This document shows positions 42,840 through 48,613 of a stretch of 48,613 bases of DNA, piece by piece (position 1 is the first letter of the stretch; every line of letters starts with the position of its first letter). The position numbers were made by a program, and so were the translations under genes. Source of the stretch: Lachnospiraceae bacterium (GTDB lineage: Bacteria > Bacillota > Clostridia > Lachnospirales > Lachnospiraceae); contig JAFWWB010000038.1 in the NCBI GenBank assembly GCA_017518185.1, positions 1-48,613 of the forward strand, given 5' to 3'. The notes below the pieces were generated by a model that did not search any database, was not told the origin of the DNA, and was given only the letters and a program-made list of their open reading frames with translations.

Positions 42840-42866
42840 GACATGGGAGGAGAAAAGTAATATAAT
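42838..42866 (+). promoter_or_regulatory. Consensus promoter of the BIG2 lipoprotein gene
   Basis: TTGACA (42838-42843), a 17-base spacer and TATAAT (42861-42866) match the sigma-A consensus exactly. The first two Ts of the -35 are the last bases of the terminator U-tract. Confidence 0.88.
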
Positions 42867-42911
42867 ATTAGAGAGAGCGCTTTTTTGCTCTGCGAATAAA
42901 GGAGGATGTTT

Positions 42912-43937
42912 ATGAAAAAAAGAAATCTGTGGGCAAAACCGCTGGCATTCATGCTGGCAGCTGTGATGGCCTTTTCCGCAGGCTGCGCCGGAGCCGGCGA
43001 CGGCGGTAAGGATGACAAAGACGATGAAGACGGCATCGAGCTTTCAACATCAAAGGTCACCGTTGAAGTGGACGATGAGGCTGAGGTTGAGATCGAGAAT
43101 TATGACGATCTGAAGAAGGTCAGCGTCGAGGTTGAAGACGAGGATATCGCAGAAGTCGATATCGATGATGAGGTGATCACCATCACCGGCGTTGAAGAGG
43201 GCAAGACCACCGTTACCGTAAGCGCAAAGGGCTGTGACGATGTTGAGATAAGCGTCAAGGTCAAGGGCGGCAATGGCGGCAAGGATGACGGTGACGATGA
43301 CGATGATAAGCCCAGTGGGAAGAAGGATGATGATGATAAAAAGGATGATGATGATAAAAAGGATGACCCTACATCTACTCCCACACCCACTCCCGAGCCT
43401 GAAGTAAGCACCGGCGACATGAGCGGCACCTACAAGGCTGAGTACTATCTGAACGATGATTTCTGGACGGCAGCCATGGGTGAGGAAGGTGAGATATTCA
43501 GCGGTTCTTATCTTTCCATGTTCTTCGTGATGGATCTTAAGAGTGACGGCTCGGCTACACTGACCGCTGATTATGCACAGTTCGTGGATGATTTCTGCAC
43601 GTGGCTGGATGAAAACTATCTGTACTTCATGGAGAAGGTCATGGCGGCAGAGGGGCAGGAGATGACTCCCGATATGCAGGATCAGTTACTCGGTATGAAG
43701 GATACAATGCTTGAAACGATGCGCGAGTCCTTTGAGGAAGAGTTTGATGAGAGCGATTCCCAGATCCTTTCCGGTCTGTACTGGGATGTTGACGGAGACA
43801 ATCTGCTCCTTACCTATGACGGTGAGACCAGGGAGTGTCCTATCGACAGCTTTGGCGGCTTTACCATGAGCTTCAAGGAAAGCGAGCTTGGCAGCGACTG
43901 GGCATTCGGCGATCTGGATCTGTACTTCGAGAAGTAA
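42912..43937 (+). CDS. BIG2-domain lipoprotein
   Basis: A 341-residue lipoprotein: signal peptide with lipobox FSAGC (Cys ~23), a bacterial Ig-like BIG2 domain at ~40-115 (VTVEVDDEAEVEIENYDD, then ITGVEEGKTTVTVSAKG), a very acidic Lys/Asp linker (~117-150) and PTSTPTPTPEPEV. A C-terminal ~180-residue domain (YKAEYYLNDDFWTAAMG, GSATLTADYAQFVDDF) is unknown to me; it resembles the lipocalin-like stress domains of other clostridial lipoproteins only vaguely. I chose ATG 42912 because GGAGG lies six bases before it and directly abuts the earlier ATG at 42906. It is a single-gene unit with its own promoter and terminator. Function unknown; exposed on the outer face of the membrane. Confidence 0.82.
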   Translation: MKKRNLWAKPLAFMLAAVMAFSAGCAGAGDGGKDDKDDEDGIELSTSKVTVEVDDEAEVEIENYDDLKKVSVEVEDEDIAEVDIDDEVITITGVEEGKTTVTVSAKGCDDVEISVKVKGGNGGKDDGDDDDDKPSGKKDDDDKKDDDDKKDDPTSTPTPTPEPEVSTGDMSGTYKAEYYLNDDFWTAAMGEEGEIFSGSYLSMFFVMDLKSDGSATLTADYAQFVDDFCTWLDENYLYFMEKVMAAEGQEMTPDMQDQLLGMKDTMLETMRESFEEEFDESDSQILSGLYWDVDGDNLLLTYDGETRECPIDSFGGFTMSFKESELGSDWAFGDLDLYFEK

Positions 43938-43955
43938 GTTATTAAAATTGACGCC

Positions 43956-43987
43956 AAAGGGGGGATGCGCAAGCGTCCCCCTTTTTC
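43956..43987 (+). terminator. Terminator after the BIG2 lipoprotein gene
   Basis: AAGGGGGGATGC, loop GCAA, GCGTCCCCCTTTTT: an almost perfect GC-rich stem running into a T-tract, 19 bases after the stop. Confidence 0.85.
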
Positions 43988-44000
43988 TTTAACTGAGGGC

Positions 44001-44029
44001 TTGCGCGAGTTGCGAAAATATATTAGTAT
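44001..44029 (+). promoter_or_regulatory. Candidate ilvB promoter
   Basis: TTGCGC (44001-44006), a 17-base spacer and TAGTAT (44024-44029). The match is weak. The ~40-base leader leaves no room for a T-box or a leader-peptide attenuator. Confidence 0.4.
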
Positions 44030-44071
44030 AGAGAAGCTTTTTTGAATCCATTCAGAACAGGAGAGTTTATC

Positions 44072-45838
44072 ATGGCAGGAAAAACCGTAAAAACCACAAA
44101 AACGGCTAAGAGCGGCAGAGCTTCCTCGGGAAGAAAGGCTGCGGCAAAGACAGAAACAAGAGTGCTCTCGGGTTCCGAGATAGTCATCGAATGCCTTAAG
44201 GAACAGGGCGTCGATACCGTGTTCGGTTATCCCGGAGGCACCATCCTCAATATCTATGATGAGCTTTACAAGCATGCGGACGAGATAAACCATGTGCTCA
44301 CCAGCCATGAGCAGGGAGCGGCGCATGCCGCTGACGGCTACGCAAGATCTACCGGTAAGGTGGGTGTATGCATGGCAACCTCGGGACCGGGAGCTACTAA
44401 TCTTGTGACCGGCATAGCCACCGCATATATGGACAGCATTCCGGTGGTGGCCATCACAGCTAACGTGACGCTTCCCTGGCTCGGAAAAGACACCTTCCAG
44501 GAAGTGGATATAGCCGGCGTTACCATGCCCATAACAAAGCACAGTTTTATCGTAAAGGACGTTACGAAGCTGGCGGAGACCATACGCAGGGCTTTTTCAA
44601 TAGCTAGGAGCGGCCGCCCCGGTCCGGTGCTGGTGGATATAACAAAGGATGTGACAGCAGCAAAATGTGAATACAGCTATCAGGCGCCGGCAGCGGTGGT
44701 AAGAAAGGGCAATTATACCGAAGAGGATATAGAGACTGCCCTTAAGCTTCTTGAGGAGAGCGAACGTCCTTTCATTTATGTGGGCGGCGGAGCCATCATG
44801 TCAGGCGCCACCAAAGAAGTGGCGGAGTTTGCAAAGAAGCTGGATGCGCCGGTCTGCGATTCACTTATGGGTAAGGGAGCCTATGACGGTACCGCGGATA
44901 ATTACACCGGCATGATAGGCATGCACGGCACCAAGACTACCAACATAGGCGTCAGCAAGTGTGACCTGCTCATTGCCCTGGGAGCCAGGTTCTCCGACCG
45001 CGTGGTCTCCAATCCAAGGACCTTCGCGCCCAAGGCAAAGATACTCCACATCGACATAGATGCTGCAGAGATAAACAAGAACATAAAGACTACGGCTTCC
45101 GTGGTAGGTGACCTTAAAGAAGTCCTTACCATACTGAATAAGAAGCTTAAGAAGCAGGAGCATAAGGAATGGATGACGAAGATCCATGAGATGAAGGAGA
45201 AGATGCCTTTAACCTATCCTCATTCCAGGCTTACCTGCCCCTTTATCATGGAGACCCTCTATGAGGTAACAAAGGGAAAGGCCATTATCACTACGGATGT
45301 GGGTCAGCATCAGATATGGGCTGCCCAGTTCTATAAGTATACTGAGCCCAGGACTTTTCTTTCCAGCGGTGGTCTGGGCACCATGGGTTACGGTCTCGGA
45401 GCCTGCATTGGCGCAAAGTACGGCCGCCCCGATAAGATCTGCGTTAACATAGCCGGTGACGGGTGCTTCAGGATGAACATGCAGGAGCTGGCTACGGCTT
45501 CACGCTACAGCGTGCCCATCATAGAGATAATCGTGAACAACCATGTGCTCGGAATGGTGAGGCAGTGGCAGAACCTCTTCTACGGTCAGCGCTATTCGCA
45601 GACCGTTCTGGAGGATGCCGTGGATTACGTCAAGGTTGCCGAAGGCCTTGGCTGTACGGCATACAGGGTGACAAAGAAGGAAGAGCTGGCAGATGTGCTG
45701 AAGGCTGCCGTGAAGGCAAAGGGTCCCGTGGTCATCGATTGCGTCATAAAGGAAGATGATAAGGTGTTCCCCATGGTTCCCGGAGGCCAGCCTCTTGAAG
45801 CGGTGTTTGACGCCGATGATATGAGAAAGGACAGATGA
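44072..45838 (+). CDS. ilvB: Acetolactate synthase large subunit
   Basis: A 588-residue ThDP enzyme that makes acetolactate or acetohydroxybutyrate for valine, leucine and isoleucine. Visible: VFGYPGGTILNIYDEL, the catalytic Glu in SHEQGAAHAADGYAR, ATSGPGATNLVTGIA, the FAD-binding middle domain, GGLGTMGYGLGACIGAK and the ThDP/Mg site GDGCFRMN---ELATA, then NNHVLGMVRQWQ. Residues 2-35 are an unusual Lys/Thr/Ala/Ser-rich extension (TVKTTKTAKSGRASSGRKAA) before the core start. ATG 44072 has CAGGAGAG upstream. No ilvN follows; instead a lipoprotein gene overlaps the stop as ATGATG. Confidence 0.95.
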   Translation: MAGKTVKTTKTAKSGRASSGRKAAAKTETRVLSGSEIVIECLKEQGVDTVFGYPGGTILNIYDELYKHADEINHVLTSHEQGAAHAADGYARSTGKVGVCMATSGPGATNLVTGIATAYMDSIPVVAITANVTLPWLGKDTFQEVDIAGVTMPITKHSFIVKDVTKLAETIRRAFSIARSGRPGPVLVDITKDVTAAKCEYSYQAPAAVVRKGNYTEEDIETALKLLEESERPFIYVGGGAIMSGATKEVAEFAKKLDAPVCDSLMGKGAYDGTADNYTGMIGMHGTKTTNIGVSKCDLLIALGARFSDRVVSNPRTFAPKAKILHIDIDAAEINKNIKTTASVVGDLKEVLTILNKKLKKQEHKEWMTKIHEMKEKMPLTYPHSRLTCPFIMETLYEVTKGKAIITTDVGQHQIWAAQFYKYTEPRTFLSSGGLGTMGYGLGACIGAKYGRPDKICVNIAGDGCFRMNMQELATASRYSVPIIEIIVNNHVLGMVRQWQNLFYGQRYSQTVLEDAVDYVKVAEGLGCTAYRVTKKEELADVLKAAVKAKGPVVIDCVIKEDDKVFPMVPGGQPLEAVFDADDMRKDR

Positions 45839-47571
45839 TGAAGAAGAGGAGATTACTGCTGGTGACACTGCTGGCATTCTGCCTTGCGGGCTGCGGGGAA
45901 GATGCGGGCAGTGACAGCGATAAGGACAATACAAAAGAAGAAAAGCCCACCGAAAAGGAAGAGGATACCGGAAAAGATGACGAAGGCGGTAAAGAAGAAG
46001 GCGGCAGCGAAACTGAAGAGAATGTGACCGGACTGCCCTCCTTTACGGTATACAGCAACAGCATGTCTACGGAAGAGACCCTCGAGCTTGACAGCGGCAG
46101 CACCCCCTATGGAACGGTTGTATATCCACGTATATCCATGGCAGGAGGAAGCAAAGCCTATCCCGCACTGGATGCAGCACTGGATGTTTATTCGGAGACC
46201 GTTCATGACGAGGCACTGCGAAATCTTGCGGATATGGCAGGGATTTTTTCGGAATCTCCCGATCTGGTGGAGGATGCCTACAACGGAAGCAGCCAAAGCG
46301 CTTATATGACTGTCAGCCGCTCCGATGAGAACGTGCTGTCGCTTCAGGTGATCTGTGATGCCTTTTCTTCGGGAGCGGCCCATCCGGTCAGCTGGTTTGA
46401 GCATGTGAATTTTGACGCACAGACCGGGGCGGAGCTTGAGCTGGATGACGTGATCACGGATATGGATGCTCTTCCGGACCTGATCTTTGATAATCTGGAG
46501 TCTGTTGCCGATCCTGATTATGTGTTCAGTGAGGAGAACGAGGAATATGAGAGTGTGATGGACTCCATCGATTTTCTCATTGAACAGGATGCGCTCAGTT
46601 GGTGCCTGACAGATACGGGCATATGCTTTGACTTTGATCCCTACGCCCTGATGTATTATGCCTTCGGCCCCATAACCGCAGAGCTTTCCTATGAGGACTA
46701 TCCTGAGCTCTTCTCGGAAAAGTACGGTCCCACCGATGCGATGCTCAGTACATCAGGCCGTGTGAATTACCAGGATGGCGAGGAGTCCGAATTCGCCTGG
46801 GAGGATATCTCCGAGATCTATTATGAGAATATGTATGAGCCGGCCAATCTGGTCACTTCCTGGACTGTAACGGCTCCGGAATGGACCATGGAGGCCTGGA
46901 GCAGGGACGGGGCTCCTGCAGGTGAAAAGTCTCCCTGGGACTTTAAGGAGGTAGATAAGTCGGATCTCATGTATGCTGATGACTGGGCAGCTGATCATGG
47001 CTTTGAGCTTCCGGAATGCGCTTTCGCAGAAGGAGAATCGTCGGTAAGTGACGGGTTTTACGTATATGATTTCAGCAATCAGGCCGATGAGCATGACTAC
47101 TTTTCAGTCAACGTGACGGATATTGAGGCCGGGGAGGAATATTTCTTTGACCTTGGCAGCTTTATATTCACCCCTGAAAGAGGGACATATTTCACAGAGC
47201 CCAGTATCCGTAATGCGGTCATGAGCGACGGTGTGCTCTATGCGGAGATATGCCACTGTACCTATGCGGCGGATCAGCCCTATACAGGCTATATCGTGGC
47301 AGTGGATGCTTCCACGGGGGAGGTACTGTGGCGGAGCGCCATGCAGGTGGCAAACGGCAATAACTTCATAGTCGGAGAGGATACCATCATCTGCGGCTAC
47401 GGCTTCACCGAAGAGGACGATTACATTTATGTACTCAGCACAAAGAGCGGTGAGGTCCTCAAGAAGATAAAGGTGAAGAATGCGCCAGACTATTTCATCC
47501 CGGCGGATGATTCACTCTATGTGCTCTGCTATGATGTGGCATACGAGTACAACGTGGTGGAAGCTGAGTAA
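45838..47571 (+). CDS. Lipoprotein with DUF3298-like and PQQ-like parts
   Basis: A 577-residue lipoprotein. The signal peptide has lipobox CLAGC (Cys ~19), then an acidic linker. Residues ~75-300 are DUF3298/DUF4163-like (YPALDAALDVYSETV, LSLQVICDAFSSGAAHP, FDAQTGAELELDDVI). The C-terminal ~150 residues carry propeller-like strands (VDASTGEVLWRS, YVLSTKSGEVLKKI) of the PQQ-repeat type. ATG 45838 shares one base with the ilvB stop (TGATG); an ATG one codon earlier is closer than ideal to AAAGGA. Translation is therefore coupled to ilvB, a strange partner for a lipoprotein. It is a paralogue in layout of the lipoprotein at 38687. Confidence 0.8.
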   Translation: MKKRRLLLVTLLAFCLAGCGEDAGSDSDKDNTKEEKPTEKEEDTGKDDEGGKEEGGSETEENVTGLPSFTVYSNSMSTEETLELDSGSTPYGTVVYPRISMAGGSKAYPALDAALDVYSETVHDEALRNLADMAGIFSESPDLVEDAYNGSSQSAYMTVSRSDENVLSLQVICDAFSSGAAHPVSWFEHVNFDAQTGAELELDDVITDMDALPDLIFDNLESVADPDYVFSEENEEYESVMDSIDFLIEQDALSWCLTDTGICFDFDPYALMYYAFGPITAELSYEDYPELFSEKYGPTDAMLSTSGRVNYQDGEESEFAWEDISEIYYENMYEPANLVTSWTVTAPEWTMEAWSRDGAPAGEKSPWDFKEVDKSDLMYADDWAADHGFELPECAFAEGESSVSDGFYVYDFSNQADEHDYFSVNVTDIEAGEEYFFDLGSFIFTPERGTYFTEPSIRNAVMSDGVLYAEICHCTYAADQPYTGYIVAVDASTGEVLWRSAMQVANGNNFIVGEDTIICGYGFTEEDDYIYVLSTKSGEVLKKIKVKNAPDYFIPADDSLYVLCYDVAYEYNVVEAE

Positions 47572-47580
47572 AAAAATAAA

Positions 47581-47609
47581 TTGACGGTTTATGGATATGA
47601 GTATATTAT
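47581..47609 (+). promoter_or_regulatory. serC promoter
   Basis: TTGACG (47581-47586), a 17-base spacer and TATTAT (47604-47609), about 50 bases before the serC ATG. Confidence 0.65.
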
Positions 47610-47659
47610 TAAGTGCGGTCTTTCGGGGCCGGACAGAAAGATAAGGGAGGAAACCTAAA

Positions 47660-48415
47660 ATGAGCAGAGTTTACAATTTTTCGGCAGGACCGGCCGTGCT
47701 TCCTGAGGAAGTCCTTAAAGAGGCGGCTGATGAGATGTTGGATTACCGCGGCTGCGGTATGTCCGTTATGGAGATGAGCCACCGTTCCAAGGTCTATGAT
47801 GATATCATAAAGACGGCAGAAGCGGATCTCCGTTCCCTGCTTTCCATACCGGATGATTACGAAGTGATGTTCTTACAGGGCGGCGCCAGCCAGCAGTTCG
47901 CAATGATCCCCATGAACCTTATGAAGAATAAGGTGGCGGATTACATCGTTACAGGCCAGTGGGCAAAGAAGGCATACCAGGAGGCACAGATCTACGGCAA
48001 GGCCAACAAGATCGCTTCTTCCGAGGACAAGACCTTCTCATACATCCCCGACTGTTCGGATCTTCCCATTTCTCCCGATGCCGACTATGTCTACATCTGC
48101 GAGAACAACACGATCTACGGGACCAAGTTCAAGACCCTGCCCAACACAAAGGGCAAGACTCTTGTTTCCGATGTATCCAGCTGCTTCCTCAGCGAGCCCA
48201 TGGATGTCACAAAGTACGGCCTTGTCTACGGCGGCGTACAGAAGAATATCGGACCTGCAGGCGTGGTCATCGTCATCATGAAGAAGGAGCTGATCACCGA
48301 GGATGTGATCCCGGGCACTCCCACCATGCTTAAGTACAAGACACATACGGACGCACACTCCCTTTACAATACTCCTCCCGCATACGGTATCTATATCTGC
48401 GGCAAGGTCTTCTAG
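47660..48415 (+). CDS. serC: Phosphoserine aminotransferase, ends at in-frame TAG
   Basis: Codes 251 residues of a class V PLP aminotransferase that makes phosphoserine from 3-phosphohydroxypyruvate. Start VYNFSAGPAVLPEEVL is diagnostic; GCGMSVMEMSHRSK, FLQGGASQQFAMIPMN and the PLP lysine in YGGVQKNIGPAG are intact. Normal SerC is ~360 residues. Here codon 252 (48413-48415) is TAG in the segment YGIYICGKVF, where homologues usually have Glu or another polar residue before W-I. The same frame then continues as recognisable SerC. GGGAGG precedes the ATG. Either a recent nonsense allele, a sequence error, or readthrough. Confidence 0.88.
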   Translation: MSRVYNFSAGPAVLPEEVLKEAADEMLDYRGCGMSVMEMSHRSKVYDDIIKTAEADLRSLLSIPDDYEVMFLQGGASQQFAMIPMNLMKNKVADYIVTGQWAKKAYQEAQIYGKANKIASSEDKTFSYIPDCSDLPISPDADYVYICENNTIYGTKFKTLPNTKGKTLVSDVSSCFLSEPMDVTKYGLVYGGVQKNIGPAGVVIVIMKKELITEDVIPGTPTMLKYKTHTDAHSLYNTPPAYGIYICGKVF

Positions 48416-48613
48416 TGGATCCAGTAGATGGGCGGACTCGAGGCAATGAAGCAGCGCAATGAGGAGAAGGCTAAGATCCTTTATGATTTCCTGGATGAGA
48501 GCAGCCTTTTCAAGGGTACCGTTGTTAAGGAAGACCGTTCGCTCATGAACGTTCCTTTCGTTACAGGCAACGCTGATCTTGATGCAAAGTTTGTCAAGGA
48601 AGCAAAGGCTGCC
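48416..48613 (+). pseudogene. serC: In-frame serC continuation after two TAG codons
   Basis: After TAG at 48413-48415 the same frame reads WIQ, a second TAG (48425-48427), then MGGLEAMKQRNEEKAKILYD, DESSLFKGTVVK and DRSLMNVPFVTGN-DLDAKFVKEAKAA up to the window edge. These are conserved parts of the SerC C-terminal small domain with no frameshift or other stop in 66 codons. A short frame could restart at ATG 48428, but it has no ribosome binding site and would be only the C-terminal domain. Confidence 0.75.

Noticed and set aside
48413-48427. Genome-wide reassignment of TAG to an amino acid
   Set aside because: TAG ends several genes here in positions that fit: 4167 (8 bases before the next start), 14117, 23425, aroC, and 38674, where TAG is also part of the next gene's ribosome binding site. 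A whole-genome code change is therefore unlikely; local readthrough remains open.
1-48613. tRNA, rRNA, IS element or phage genes
   Set aside because: Reading all intergenic stretches showed no tRNA cloverleaf-like segments, transposase motifs or terminal inverted repeats.

Overview
The window looks like a chromosome segment of a Clostridia/Lachnospiraceae-type Firmicute. The evidence is Gram-positive style AGGAGG ribosome binding sites, sigma-A type promoters, BspA-like surface proteins with MBG/YDG Ig-like modules, family-typical lipoproteins, and small conserved families (DUF4869, DUF1292, DUF5662). The species cannot be named from sequence alone. Gene density is high and nearly all genes are on the + strand; exceptions are ptsI, the DUF1292 gene and aroC. 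No rRNA, tRNA, IS element, prophage or CRISPR array was seen, and no gene-free stretch exceeds 300 bases.

Layout. 1-8.4 kb: the 3' part of an Ig-like repeat surface protein, a two-gene DUF4869/P-loop ATPase pair, and a DUF285-repeat surface protein. 8.4-10.1 kb: a REP-like repeat cluster and ptsI (PTS enzyme I). 10.3-16.6 kb: an apparent operon of a LacI-type sensor/EAL/beta-helix fusion, a one-helix coiled-coil membrane protein and an LRR surface protein, closed by a clear terminator. 16.7-23.4 kb: UvrD-like helicase, DUF1292, then DUF5662-trpS-citrate synthase-lactonase and a small unknown gene. 23.5-25.7 kb: a protein with a short N-terminal YPKRAKGL-type domain, and convergent aroC. 25.9-32.6 kb: a surface protein with 25 pentapeptide repeats, tgt, yajC, leuB, an unannotated 37-codon membrane smORF, and ilvD. 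32.7-42.8 kb: a 1987-residue surface protein, a DUF3298-type lipoprotein, a probable DUF6935 protein and a membrane-anchored HAD phosphatase, ended by a strong terminator. 42.8-47.6 kb: a BIG2 lipoprotein, ilvB and a second DUF3298-type lipoprotein. 47.6 kb to the end: serC, interrupted by two in-frame TAG codons.

Two themes connect the genes. The first is an exported surface layer: four very large secreted proteins share signal-peptide style, acidic linkers and C-terminal modules but have no LPXTG signal, and three lipoproteins accompany them. One such protein is co-transcribed with a predicted c-di-GMP phosphodiesterase. The second is amino-acid biosynthesis (leuB, ilvD, ilvB, aroC, serC, trpS) scattered between surface genes. 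The items most worth follow-up are the serC double TAG, the leuB-ilvD coupled smORF, the sensor-EAL-beta-helix fusion, the DUF4869/ATPase pair, and the duplicated translation start upstream of the YPKRAKGL gene.
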